A stretch of 64,000 bases of DNA from VAZQ01 sp036557665 (GCA_036557665.1 DATBHG010000041.1:62001-126000); one strand, 5' to 3'; counted from the stretch's first letter, positions 32,632 to 41,693 are shown. Numbers and translations: made by a program. Notes: generated by a model not told the origin, from the letters alone.

Positions 32632-33819
32632 ATGATCAGATCTGATCCGCTCAATGCGTTCTGTGCCCAGTCGACTGCGCGGCTGAAGGGCGCGCCCGGT
32701 GGCCCGCTTTCCGGCCTCACATTCGCGGCCAAGGATCTGTTCGACATCGCCGGCCATGTCACCGGCGCGGGCAATCCGGACTGGCTGGCGCTGCATTCGC
32801 CGGCATCGCGCACCGCCGAAGTGGTGCAGGCGCTTGTCGATGCCGGCGCCGACATGGTCGGCAAAACCCACACCGACGAGCTCTCCCGCGGCATCCTCGG
32901 TGAGAACGTCCACTATGGCACTCCTACCAATCCCAAGGCACCGGGGCGGGTGCCAGGCGGCTCATCCAGCGGGTCGGCGGCGGCGGTTTCCGGCGGTCTC
33001 GTCGACTTCGCGCTGGGCACGGATACCGGCGGGTCCGTGCGGATCCCGGCAAGCTTCTGCGGGATCTTCGGTATCCGCCCCAGCCACGGGCGCTTGTCGC
33101 TCGCGGGCGTGGTCGGCCAGGCGCCGAGCTTCGATACCGTCGGCTGGTTCGCCCGCGAAGCCGATCTGCTCGCCCGTCTCGGAGAGGTTCTGCTCGGCTC
33201 AGAGCTTTCCCGTGCCGAGCGCCCGCGCCATCTGATCATTGCCAGCGACGCCTTCGCCATCGCCGAGCCGGCGACCGGCGCGGCGCTTTGTCCCGCGGCC
33301 GAACGGATGGCTGCGCTTGTCGGCAGCTCCGAGCGACGTCCCGTCTCGGCAAACGTGCCGCTTGCGGACTGGTTCGCGCATCAGCGCGCCATCCAGGGCC
33401 GCGAAGCCTGGGAGACATTCGGCGACTGGATCGATCGCAACAACCCGCGCTTTGCCTTCGAGGTCGCCGACAATTTCCTCCGCGGCATGCGCATAGAGGA
33501 CACATCGCTCGCCGCCGCCCGCGCGTTCCAGGCAGCGCGCCGGCGCGAGGCGCTCTACATGCTTGCGCCCGACACTATCGTCTGCCTGCCGACGGCTCCG
33601 TTTCCGGCGCCGCCCCTTCGCCAGCCGCGCTCGACCATGTGGTCGAAACGCACCGCCATCAGCACGCTGACTTGCATCGCGGGCACGCTGCGCGCACCAC
33701 AGCTCTCTCTGCCCGCCGCCCTGGTCGATGGCTTTCCTGTCGGCCTTTCGCTGCTGGCGCGGCCCGGCGGCGACGAGATGCTGCTCGCCTTCGCTCGCGA
33801 TCTGGCGATTGACCTGTAG
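32632..33819 (+). CDS. Amidase (amidase signature family)
   Basis: A 395-residue amidase. The Ser-cisSer-Lys triad is visible: Lys34 (FAAKDLFD), Ser111 in GGSSSGSAAAVSGG and nucleophile Ser135 in GTDTGGSVRIPA. Homologues begin near MIRSDPLNAF, so I take ATG 32632; a GTG at 32605 keeps the frame open. Between it and the upstream dehydrogenase gene lies a short CTCCCTTGCAG/CTGCAAGGGGGAG-like repeat. Co-direction suggests it supplies the dehydrogenase with an acid freed from an amide. It is also only 41 bases from the converging asparaginase-like pseudogene. Confidence 0.9.
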   Translation: MIRSDPLNAFCAQSTARLKGAPGGPLSGLTFAAKDLFDIAGHVTGAGNPDWLALHSPASRTAEVVQALVDAGADMVGKTHTDELSRGILGENVHYGTPTNPKAPGRVPGGSSSGSAAAVSGGLVDFALGTDTGGSVRIPASFCGIFGIRPSHGRLSLAGVVGQAPSFDTVGWFAREADLLARLGEVLLGSELSRAERPRHLIIASDAFAIAEPATGAALCPAAERMAALVGSSERRPVSANVPLADWFAHQRAIQGREAWETFGDWIDRNNPRFAFEVADNFLRGMRIEDTSLAAARAFQAARRREALYMLAPDTIVCLPTAPFPAPPLRQPRSTMWSKRTAISTLTCIAGTLRAPQLSLPAALVDGFPVGLSLLARPGGDEMLLAFARDLAIDL

Positions 33820-34424
33820 GGGCAAGTTTCAAACCGGCCCCCACAGACACGGCGGCACACTCAATGCGTATCGAACACCGCCTGGTAGACCGCGAGCTTG
33901 GCGCGGATGGCCGCGGCTTCGCTCTCGGTCGGATTGTCCGGGTCCGCGGCGGCAGGAAGGCTCCCGAGCTTCATCAGGCAGGCCATGAGCAGCAGGCGCG
34001 CCTTGGTCGCGGTGAGATTGCGGCCGCCGATCAGGCGGTCGCGCGCGGGCGTGAACCCGCTGTTGTTGCCGCGACCGACGCGGGCCACGGGCATGCCGCT
34101 GTGCACGGCGCGCAGCATCAGCCGATGCCGTGCGACCGAGGTCATGATGCCGTAGGGCGCGAGCCCTTCAACGACGAAGCCGGCGAGCGGAGCGTGCGCG
34201 AGATTGTGCTCGATCAGCGCGAGGAGATCGACCTCGCGCTCGAGCTTAATGTCGAAATCGTCGGCGTGATAGTTTCCATCCTTGACGATGGCGACCTTGG
34301 GGATGGCGCTGTCGAGGAGATTGCCCGCCGCGTCCTTGATCGGGACGCTCTGCAGGGCAAGGCCGTTCCCGCTCTGACGCACGCCCATCGTCGCCGACGG
34401 CAGCCGCGTGATGTTGACCTCCTA

Positions 34425-35468
34425 GAGCAAATTTCGCTCGGGTTGAATCGGGAGGATTCCCAACGCTTCGTCAATGAGCGATGCTAACGGCATTGATTCG
34501 ATTTGGGAGCGAGCCATGCCGAAGCCCTATTCGGTCGACTTGCGTACCCGAGTGATTGAAGAGGTGCAGACCGGTGCCTCGCGCCGCGGCGCGGCGGAGC
34601 AGTACAAGATCAGTCCGAGCGTGGTGATTATTTGGACACAGCGCTTTGACGCGACCGGAAGTGTTGCCCCAAAACCAAGCGGCGGAAGCATTTCTCCGCT
34701 GGAAAAGTATGCCGCCTTTCTACTGGGGCTGGTCCGCGACAAGCCGGATATGACGCTGGACGAGATCGTGGCGACGATGGGCAAACGAAAAATTCCCGGC
34801 AGCCGCAGCGCGGTGTGGCGGTTCTTTGCCCGGCGTAACATCAGCTTTAAAAAAAACTCTGTATGCGCAGGAGCAGAAGCGCGCGGACGTGGCCCGCGCA
34901 CGAAGGCGTTGGATACGCGAGCAAGGCATGTTTGATCCGGCGCGGCTGGTGTTTATCGACGAAACCTGCACCAATACCGCGATGGTTCGACTGCGCGGCC
35001 GTGCGCCACGTGGCGAGCGACTGCTCGCATACGCGCCGCATGGCGCCTGGAAGACAGTCACCTTCGTGGGTGCGCTGCGCCGACGCGGGATGACGGCGCC
35101 GTTTGTAATCGAAGGAGCCATGAACGGGGTGATGTTCCTCGCTTATGTGAGGCAATGCCTGGTCCCAACGCTCAAGCGCGGCGAGATCGTGCTTATGGAT
35201 AATCTGCCAGTGCACAAGGTGCTTGGCGTCGAGGAGGCGATCGAGAGCGCCGGAGCGACGCTGATCTACCTCCCGAAATATTCGCCGGACCTCAATCCAA
35301 TCGAATTGGCCTTCAGCAAGCTCAAGGCGCATCTGCGCGAGGCCGCCGAACACACAATCTCACGCCTCTTGCGCCGGATTGGTCGTGTTGTTACCGGTTT
35401 CAGCACGCAAGAATGCAGCAACTTTTTCCGCCACGCGGGTTATGTTCGAACCTGACCGGTATCCGCTC
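34425..35468 (+). mobile_element. IS630-family insertion sequence, 1044 bp
   Basis: The element is flanked by a duplicated TA (34423-34424 and 35469-35470), the hallmark target of IS630/Tc1-mariner transposition. Both ends start GAGC after the TA (left GAGCAAATTTCGCTCGGGTT; right, reverse-complemented, GAGCGGATACCGGTCAGGTT), an imperfect terminal repeat matching at roughly two thirds of positions over 26 bases. It carries one transposase in two frames. It interrupts the asparaginase-like pseudogene in the opposite orientation. Removing the element and one TA rejoins the flanks. Confidence 0.9.
34516..35455 (+). CDS. IS630 transposase in two frames
   Basis: ORF A (34516-34935) has the helix-turn-helix domain (PYSVDLRTRVIEEVQTGASR, then YKISPSVVIIW). 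ORF B (within 34826-35455) has the DDE domain: VFIDETCTNTAM, IVLMDNLPVHK and SPDLNPIELAFSKLK. They join at a run of eight A at 34849-34856 (CTTTAAAAAAAACTC). With seven A the reading would be one frame of about 312 residues (NISFKKTLYAQEQKRADVA). So either polymerase slippage or ribosomal shifting makes the full enzyme, or one inserted A has disabled it. All catalytic acidic residues are kept. Confidence 0.85.
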
Positions 35469-36605
35469 TAGTTGTAGGTGTGCCGGTCTGCGGGACATAG
35501 AGCAGCGTCGGCGGCCCGTCGTGGCCGGCCGCCCCGATGACGCCGCCGTGCCCGCCCGTGGTCACATATCCGCCGGGGCGAGCGTCCCCTTTCTGCACGT
35601 CGCGGGCGGCAAAGACTTGCTGCTCCTGAATCAACACCGCACCGGCGCGGTTGCGGCCCTGCGCATCCGCCCAGACGCGGGAGACGATGTAATCGACGGA
35701 GTCGATGAGGTTTCTTGCGCCGTCGCTGCTCACTTGCCCGTGGGGACGCTGCGCCGCGTTCCCGCACACCGGAACCGTGCAGTCGAGCACGAGGTTGAAC
35801 CAGTAGATCGTCTCTTCAATGCGCGGACTGCCCTGATTCCAGATGGCGCCCTGATACTTTCCGGTCGCGAGCGCCCGCTGCACGATGTTGGTGATGCGCG
35901 CGAGCCCCTGGCGCGGCTCATGGGCATCGAGATGATACGGCTTGTAGGGAAAGAAATCGCGACCGCGGATCTCCGGCGCGACGTCGTCATCGCCCGCATC
36001 GGTGCGCTCGGCAGCGCCGAGCCCCTTGGTGTAACCGCCGGGCGGCAGTGCCCGGTAGAAATCGACGTCGGCGCGCGAGGCGACGAGATTGCCCCAGCCC
36101 TTCTCGCCGATGCCGAGCCGGTCGATCTCCTCGAATACGCGCGCGCCGTCGGGATAAAACCCCTGCCGCGCACGCTCACCCGGCGCGCCCGGCGCGGCGC
36201 ATTCCTCCTCTCACGGGCGCAGATCCGCATGCCGCGCCATGTAGGGGAGCGGATAGAGGCCGTCCTCCGGCAGCAGGGCGATCTCGTAGACCGGCTTGTC
36301 CGAGGGGCTGCGGCGCTCCTTGTGGAATTCTCCCTGCGCATCGACGAAGCCGTCCGGAGGACCGTAGAGCTCGGCTGCATCGCGCTCGAGCGGATGGGCG
36401 CTGAACTGCTCCACATAGACGGTCGCGGGAGCGGCGAGGCGCTGCGGCCGCAGCACATCGAAACGCGCCGGGCTTGCGTCGGGATTCCCGATCGGCGGCA
36501 GCCCGTATTTGCTGCGCGCCTTATTGCTGGTCACCAGCGGCGGGCTGTTGAGGATGGTGGCATTGGGGCCGGCAAAGTGCGCGATGCGAGGCTTGGCCGC
36601 CATCG

Positions 36606-37271
36606 TCAGGTCACCGCGCGCAGGCGCGCGGGTGCGGCCTGCCAGCAGGCCTGCACCGCCTCGGCCGTGACGACCTCGCCGAAATACGCGTCGATGTTGC
36701 GCAAGGTCGCCGCATGATCGGCCTGATCATAGGTCGCGGTGCAATCGCTGGTGAAGACGACGTAGTAGTCCCGCAGGAACGCCTGCCGTGCCGTGGTCTC
36801 GACACAGACATTGGTGGCGACCCCGGTCATCACGACCGTGCGAATCCCCTGCGAGCGCAAGACCAGGTCGAGGTCGCTGCTTTCGAAGGCGCCGTAACGG
36901 TGCTTGGTCACGATCGCCTCGTCCGGCGACGGCTTGATTTGAAAGAAGTCGCCGTTCCAGGCATTCGGCTCGCATACCGGGATGCTCAGATATGCGCCCC
37001 GGCGCCGCCGCTGCGCATGCTCCAGCCAGACCTCGGACAGATACCAGTTTGGTCCGGTATTGTAGACGTTGCGGATCCAGATGCAGCGCACGCTGGCGCG
37101 GCGCGCGGCGTCGATCAGGTTGCCGAGCCGCGGCACCATCGCCTTCACCGACGACAGATCGCGCCCCTCCCGATGCATGGCGCCGCCTTCGGCACAGAAG
37201 TCGTTCTGCACGTCGACGATCAGGATCGCGCAGTGCTCCGGGCGGAGCTTCTCGGCAAGGGTTTTCAGCAT
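36606..37271 (-). CDS. Isochorismatase-family hydrolase (cysteine hydrolase)
   Basis: A 221-residue cytoplasmic hydrolase with the full triad of the family: Asp20 (LIVDVQNDFC), Lys123 (VTKHRYGAF) and Cys156 (GVATNVCVETTAR). Relatives include N-carbamoylsarcosine amidohydrolase, nicotinamidase and biuret hydrolase. ATG 37271 has GAGGAG seven bases before it and overlaps the end of the binding-protein gene by 11 bases minus strand. The asparaginase-like pseudogene follows two bases later, so two amide-cleaving enzymes followed an ABC importer; an amide or carbamoyl compound is the likely substrate. Confidence 0.9.
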   Translation of the reverse strand: MLKTLAEKLRPEHCAILIVDVQNDFCAEGGAMHREGRDLSSVKAMVPRLGNLIDAARRASVRCIWIRNVYNTGPNWYLSEVWLEHAQRRRRGAYLSIPVCEPNAWNGDFFQIKPSPDEAIVTKHRYGAFESSDLDLVLRSQGIRTVVMTGVATNVCVETTARQAFLRDYYVVFTSDCTATYDQADHAATLRNIDAYFGEVVTAEAVQACWQAAPARLRAVT

Positions 37272-37282
37272 GGCGTCGCTCC

Positions 37283-38236
37283 TCATGGATTCCAGATCAT
37301 CGATTTGACGTCGAACGGCTTCATCATCTTGTACTTCACTCCGAGGTCCAGATTGGCCTGCAGACTCGGCACGTTGAACTCGGTCGAGTACACCGGCAGC
37401 GTAACATCCTTTACGACGTCGAGCTTCATGCCGGTGAATTTCGCGACCCAGTCGTCCCGCTCCTCTTTCGGCATGCCAGCCAGGTCGGTGGTGGCATGAT
37501 CGATGGCGCCCTTGAAGCGGCGCGCCACATCGGGATTGGCCTTGATCCAGCTTTCCTTGGCCATGTAGTTGGCAATGTCCATTCCCGGGATGTTGTCCAG
37601 AAAGGGGTAGGCAAGCACGCGCGCCTTTCCGGACTTGGTCATGAAGGTGACGAACGGCTCGACGTTCCAGACGGCATCGAGCCGTTTCTGGAACAGCGCA
37701 TCGGCCATTTGCGGGAACGGCACTTCCAGAAATTCGACCTTGCCCGGGTCGACGCCCTTCTTGTGCAGCCACTCCACCATGTGGACGTAGTTCACGCTGT
37801 TGATCAATCCGGCCGAAATCCGTTTGCCGGCGAGATCAGCGGGCGCACGAATGGCGTCCTCGGTGCGCACCAGCAAAGCGTTGTTGTCCGGAGGCTGCGA
37901 CCGGATGCGGGTGGCGCCGGCCATGAACAGGAGATCGAGCCCGTTTCCGCGCGCGACCATGGTCTCGAAGATCGCGCTGCCGCCGATCTCGGCGCTGCCG
38001 CCGAACACTGCTTCCACCGCGACTGCCCCTTGCGCTACCGGCGACCACGTGACCGACAGGTTTGCTTCGCCGAAATAGCCTTTGTCGCGCGCGACCAGGA
38101 GCGCCGTGTAATTGGCAATTGGGATATAGGCTACGCGCAGGACAGCCGGTGCGGGCTTGGGCTGTGCGCTCGCCGGCCCGACCGGCCATGGAACGAGCGC
38201 AGCAACGAGCAGCCAGCATTGTAACAAACGGGCCAT
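37283..38236 (-). CDS. ABC transporter substrate-binding protein (NMT1/SsuA-like)
   Basis: A 317-residue periplasmic binding protein with a Sec signal (LLQCWLLVAALVPWPVGPASA). The mature part starts LRVAYIPIANYTALLVARDK, with AVEAVFGGSAEIGGSA, LAGKRISAGLINSVNYVHM and LDAVWNVEPFVTFM, as in sulfonate/nitrate/pyrimidine-type binding proteins. ATG 38236 is preceded by GGGAGAAATTGC. Upstream in-frame codons come from the palindrome at 38281-38308 and are not coding. It pairs with the permease and ATPase upstream. Confidence 0.9.
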   Translation of the reverse strand: MARLLQCWLLVAALVPWPVGPASAQPKPAPAVLRVAYIPIANYTALLVARDKGYFGEANLSVTWSPVAQGAVAVEAVFGGSAEIGGSAIFETMVARGNGLDLLFMAGATRIRSQPPDNNALLVRTEDAIRAPADLAGKRISAGLINSVNYVHMVEWLHKKGVDPGKVEFLEVPFPQMADALFQKRLDAVWNVEPFVTFMTKSGKARVLAYPFLDNIPGMDIANYMAKESWIKANPDVARRFKGAIDHATTDLAGMPKEERDDWVAKFTGMKLDVVKDVTLPVYSTEFNVPSLQANLDLGVKYKMMKPFDVKSMIWNP

Positions 38237-38280
38237 GCAATTTCTCCCTTTCTGTGTTTCGTTCGTGGCTGGGCCGCTGG

Positions 38281-38308
38281 GTAGGGGCGAGGCATGCCTC
38301 TCCCCTAC
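38281..38308. repeat. GTAGGGGCGAGGCATGC palindrome
   Basis: GTAGGGGCGAGGC and GCCTCTCCCCTAC form a 28-base palindrome with one mismatch pair. The same left arm appears at 14481, 41839 and 50253, and a GTAGGGGAGAGGCA variant at 53409. It lies between the permease and binding-protein genes of one operon. Confidence 0.85.
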
Positions 38309-38359
38309 GCAGCCGGCTTGTACGGCGTACCGCACCTGCAGTTCCGGCGGCCGCGCGAG

Positions 38360-39145
38360 CTACCTTCTCCCGCTGCTCTCCTGATGCCAGCGGATGAGCC
38401 TCGATTCGGCGAGCAGGAACAGGCGATTGAGCGCATAGCCGAAAATCGCGAGCGTGAAGATGCCGGCATACATCTCCGGGACTTTGAACGTGCGCTCGGA
38501 GAGCAGGGTGAAATAGCCCAAACCGTCCGTAGACACGATCATCTCGGACAGGATCGCCAGAATGAGGGAAATGGCTACGCTGATCCGCATGCCCGTGAGG
38601 ATCTGCGGGCTGGCGGCCGGGAGCACGACCTCGCGCATTGTCTGCGCAGTGGTCAGCCCGAGCGTGCGCGCCGTATCGAGCTGGACCGGGTCGATGCCGC
38701 GCACCCCGCCATAGGTGTTGAGCAGGATGGGAAAAAGCGATGCAATCATGATCAACACCACTTTCATCTCGTGTCCGATGCCGACGAATAGTATCAGCAC
38801 CGGCAGGTAGGCCGGGCCCGGGATCGGCCGGAAGATTTCGACCAATGGCTCGAACAGATTGTTGAGGATCCGGTAATACCCCATCAGCACGCCCAGGGTA
38901 ACGCCCAGGAGCACCGCCAGGGAATAGCCGAGCAGCTGCCGCCACAATGTCGCCAGCAGATGCCCGATCAGGGTGCCGTCTGCGATATTCTCGTACCAGG
39001 CGACAAGGATGCGGGTCACCGGTGGCCAGGTCGGCGTATCGAGCATGTAAAGCGCCGAGAGCTGCCACACGCAAAGGAGCAGCAAGATGAGAAGCACGCC
39101 GGATGCGCGCGAGCCTTCCAGCCAGCGAACCATACGATTGCTCAT
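38360..39145 (-). CDS. ABC transporter permease, sulfonate/nitrate type
   Basis: A 261-residue membrane subunit with about six hydrophobic segments. The EAA loop reads LDTARTLGLTTAQTMREVVL followed by PAASPQILTGMRISV. It overlaps the ATPase stop by four bases (ATGA), so the two are translationally coupled, and precedes the binding protein after a 123-base gap with a palindrome. Inner membrane; part of the second SsuABC-like importer of the window. Confidence 0.9.
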   Translation of the reverse strand: MSNRMVRWLEGSRASGVLLILLLLCVWQLSALYMLDTPTWPPVTRILVAWYENIADGTLIGHLLATLWRQLLGYSLAVLLGVTLGVLMGYYRILNNLFEPLVEIFRPIPGPAYLPVLILFVGIGHEMKVVLIMIASLFPILLNTYGGVRGIDPVQLDTARTLGLTTAQTMREVVLPAASPQILTGMRISVAISLILAILSEMIVSTDGLGYFTLLSERTFKVPEMYAGIFTLAIFGYALNRLFLLAESRLIRWHQESSGRR

Positions 39146-39939
39146 GATCCTTCCGTGCGCCCGGCAACGACCTGTTCCACCATCAGGCGATAGAGCTCCG
39201 CGCGCAGCTCGAGATAGACCGGCTCGCGACGGGTGCCTACCTGGCTGCGCGGATACGGAATCGGCACCTCGACGATTTTCGCCACCGTCCCCGGCGAGGC
39301 GCTCATTACCACGACGCGTTGCGCAAGATAGAGCGCTTCGTCGAGGTCATGGGTGACGAACAGGATCGTGAGGCCGATTTGCTGCCACAGCCATAGCAGC
39401 AGGTCCTGCAGCTCGACCCGCATCATCGCGTCGATGGCGCTGAAGGGCTCGTCCATCAGCAGCATCTGCGGACGCCGCGCGAGCGCGCGCGCGATGGCCA
39501 CGCGCTGCTGCATTCCGCCGGAGAGCTGGTAGGGAAGATAGGTGGCGTAACGATCGAGGCCGACGAGCTTGAGCTGCTCGCGGCCGAGCTTCTCGATCTC
39601 CTGGCGCGGCAGCCTCAGCCGGTATTTCACGCCGAGGCAGACGTTGTCGATCACCGATTTCCAGGGGAAGATCGACTTGTTGTACTGCTGAAAGATATAC
39701 ATCATGTCGGGGTGCGGGGCGGTGACCTCCTTGCCCTTGAACAGCACGCTGCCGGAGCTCGGGCGCGACAGCCCCGACGCGATGTGCAGAAGGGTCGATT
39801 TGCCGCATCCCGAGGGCCCGATCAGCGCCACGAATTGCCGCTCGCCAACCGCAAAGGAGATATCCTTGCAAGCCGCCTGCCCGTGAGCGCTGAATTGCTT
39901 GCTGAGTCGGTTGATGACGAGATAGTCCACGACTGGCAT
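39142..39939 (-). CDS. ABC transporter ATP-binding protein, sulfonate/nitrate type
   Basis: A 265-residue ATPase. Walker A GPSGCGKST, Q-loop MMYIFQQYNKSIFPW, signature LSGGMQQRVAIAR, Walker B MLLMDEPFSAID and switch His in LFVTHDLDEAL are all intact. I chose ATG 39939 (MPVVDYLVINRLSK) with AAGG upstream; the frame is open to 40344 but that stretch shows no homology. First gene of the minus-strand unit that ends in the asparaginase-like pseudogene. Confidence 0.92.
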   Translation of the reverse strand: MPVVDYLVINRLSKQFSAHGQAACKDISFAVGERQFVALIGPSGCGKSTLLHIASGLSRPSSGSVLFKGKEVTAPHPDMMYIFQQYNKSIFPWKSVIDNVCLGVKYRLRLPRQEIEKLGREQLKLVGLDRYATYLPYQLSGGMQQRVAIARALARRPQMLLMDEPFSAIDAMMRVELQDLLLWLWQQIGLTILFVTHDLDEALYLAQRVVVMSASPGTVAKIVEVPIPYPRSQVGTRREPVYLELRAELYRLMVEQVVAGRTEGS

Positions 39940-40023
39940 CACCTTGCGGAAGCCCACGCTTAAGGAGCCGAATCCTTCGTTGTAAAGCAAGAACAATGCC
40001 GCACTATCGGTGTTGGTTCGTAA

Positions 40024-40043
40024 GGGCGACCCACGGGTCGCCC
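40024..40043. repeat. GGGCGACCC/GGGTCGCCC hairpin
   Basis: A perfect 9-bp stem with a two-base loop, the same arms as at 14531-14551. It lies in the divergent space between the ABC ATPase and fdhD. Confidence 0.8.
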
Positions 40044-40128
40044 GCCGCCGCTGCGGAAGGAGCGATGCCTCGCCGCAATCGAGGCAAGAGCGCTTTCCGG
40101 CTGACCCCGCCTCTCCTACATTAGCCGC

Positions 40129-41007
40129 ATGCCCCATGACGACTATCTCGTTTGCCCCGACCCATCCGACCCGCGATTGACGGAGGGCGTCGAAGGCGTC
40201 GATCAGACGGGTGCGCGCATTGCCACCCGTGTGACGGTCGAACGCGCGCTCACGATCTTTCTCAACGCCCAGGAGATCGTGACGGCGATGACCATCAACG
40301 ATTATCCCGAATATCTCGCGCTGGGGTATCTGCTCAATCAGCACATGCTGCTGCCCGACGATCTCGTTACCGGGGTCGAGTACGACGAGGAGCTTGCGGT
40401 GGTGGTGGTGCGCACGCGGCGCAAGACGAATTACGAGAAGAAGCTCAAAAAGAAGGTTCAGACGTCAGGCTGCGCCCAGGGCACCGTGTTCGGCGATCTG
40501 ATGGAGGCGCTCGAGCAGGTGACGCTGCCGCAGGCCGAGTTGCGCACGTCCTGGCTGTATGCGCTGACCCAGAAGATCAACACCACGCCTTCGCTCTATC
40601 TCGAGGCCGGCGCGATCCACGGCTGCGTCCTCGCGCAAGAGGACAGGCCGCTCGTCTATATGGAGGACGTCGGCCGGCACAACGCGGTCGACAAGATCGC
40701 GGGCTTCATGTTCAAGCACGGCGTCCCGGCACACGACAAGATCTTCTACACCACCGGCCGCCTCACCTCGGAGATGGTGATCAAGACGGTGCGGATGGGA
40801 ATCCCCATCCTGATCTCGCGGTCCGGATTCACCGCCTGGGGGGTCGAGCTCGCGCGCAAGGCCAATCTGACCCTTGTCGGGCGCGCGCGCGGCAAGCGTT
40901 TTGTCGCGCTCGCAGGCGAGGGGCGCATCGTCTTCGACCAGGATCTGCGCTATGTCGAGGAGGAGAGCGCCAAGCATCGGCGCAAGGCGGCGGTGCATGA
41001 TGAGTAA
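40129..41007 (+). CDS. fdhD: Formate dehydrogenase accessory sulfurtransferase FdhD
   Basis: A 292-residue FdhD. It carries sulfur from the cysteine desulfurase to the molybdenum cofactor of formate dehydrogenase. Family blocks are present: the VERALTIFLNAQEIVTAMTI start, TINDYPEYLALGYLLNQ, YMEDVGRHNAVDKIAGFMF and FYTTGRLTSEMVIKTVRMGI followed by PILISRSGFT. The active loop has only one cysteine (Cys115 in QTSGCAQGT), whereas E. coli FdhD has a CxxC pair; relatives with this SGC form exist. It is followed at once by mobA. The formate dehydrogenase genes lie 3 kb away. Confidence 0.92.
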   Translation: MPHDDYLVCPDPSDPRLTEGVEGVDQTGARIATRVTVERALTIFLNAQEIVTAMTINDYPEYLALGYLLNQHMLLPDDLVTGVEYDEELAVVVVRTRRKTNYEKKLKKKVQTSGCAQGTVFGDLMEALEQVTLPQAELRTSWLYALTQKINTTPSLYLEAGAIHGCVLAQEDRPLVYMEDVGRHNAVDKIAGFMFKHGVPAHDKIFYTTGRLTSEMVIKTVRMGIPILISRSGFTAWGVELARKANLTLVGRARGKRFVALAGEGRIVFDQDLRYVEEESAKHRRKAAVHDE

Positions 41008-41631
41008 ATGACGGCAAAACCGCTGGGTCTGGTGCTGGCGGGCGGGCTTGCACGTCGCATGGGGGGCGGCGACAAGGCGCGGCTGCGCATCGGCGGACGT
41101 ACCATCCTCGAGCGCGTGCTGGCGCGGCTGCAGCAGCAATGCACGGCCGTCATTATCAACGCCAACGGCGATCCCTCGCGTTTCGCCGACACAGGTCTTG
41201 CGGTGGTTCCCGACAGCGTACCCGGTTTCGCAGGCCCGCTTGCCGGCATCCTTGCCGGCCTCGATTGGGCGGCGGGAGAGGCGCCTGATGTCGCTGACAT
41301 CGTGACTGTGCCGGGCGACTGCCCCTTCCTGCCCGAGGATCTCGTGGCGCGCCTGTTTGCGGCGCGCTCACGGCAAGGCACGCAGCTTGCGTGCGCGCGA
41401 TCCGGGGAAAGGCGTCATCCCGTCGTCGGGCTTTGGGCGGTGGTTTTGCGCGGGGATCTGCGCCAGGCGCTCGTCGTCGAGGACCTGCGCAAGATCGAGG
41501 CCTGGACCGAACGTCACGGGGTCGCGGTCGCGGACTGGCCGGCCGTGCCGGTCGATCCTTTTTTCAACATCAATACCCCCGAGGACGCCGCCGAGGCCGA
41601 GCGGACAGCAGCGCGGCATTGCGACGTTTGA
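41008..41631 (+). CDS. mobA: Molybdenum cofactor guanylyltransferase MobA
   Basis: A 207-residue GTP:molybdopterin guanylyltransferase, giving the MGD form used by formate dehydrogenase. The nucleotide loop is LVLAGGLARRMGGGDKA (residues 8-24), with GPLAGILAGLDWA, TVPGDCPFLPEDLV and FFNINTPEDAAEAE. Its ATG follows the fdhD stop with no gap, so the two are one transcript. Length is normal. Confidence 0.93.
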   Translation: MTAKPLGLVLAGGLARRMGGGDKARLRIGGRTILERVLARLQQQCTAVIINANGDPSRFADTGLAVVPDSVPGFAGPLAGILAGLDWAAGEAPDVADIVTVPGDCPFLPEDLVARLFAARSRQGTQLACARSGERRHPVVGLWAVVLRGDLRQALVVEDLRKIEAWTERHGVAVADWPAVPVDPFFNINTPEDAAEAERTAARHCDV

Positions 41632-41693
41632 GGCCTTGATATTCACGCGGTCCGGCTCATACTCCGGGCAAATAAACGGCGAGGGATAGTCTC

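Larger units (their letters stand above)
33861..36603 (-). pseudogene. Asparaginase-domain protein, inactivated by nonsense, frameshift and IS630
   Basis: Reading from ATG 36603, the parts of a roughly 560-residue asparaginase-domain protein appear in order. The N-terminal block runs from PRIAHFAGPNATILNSPPLV to MARHADLRP. A TGA at 36211-36213 then replaces the Trp expected before EEEC, and the same frame resumes with EEECAAPGAPGERARQGF through RITNIVQRALATGKYQGAIW and AQRPHGQVSSDGARNL to TLLYVP. Near 35490 one base is missing, after which CADRHTYN-like reading is in the next frame. IS630 (34425-35468) follows, and past it EVNITRLPSATMGV continues to VYQAVFDTH at 33861. Last gene of the ABC/isochorismatase operon. 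Confidence 0.82.

Noticed and set aside
36211..36213. TGA in the asparaginase-like gene as a selenocysteine codon
   Set aside because: The aligned residue in the family is Trp, there is no SECIS-like hairpin that I can see, and the gene has further lesions.
37836..39167. 443-codon minus frame over the permease and binding protein
   Set aside because: It is an alternate frame of the real operon; a short part (GEACLAPTQRP) only reflects the palindromic repeat.
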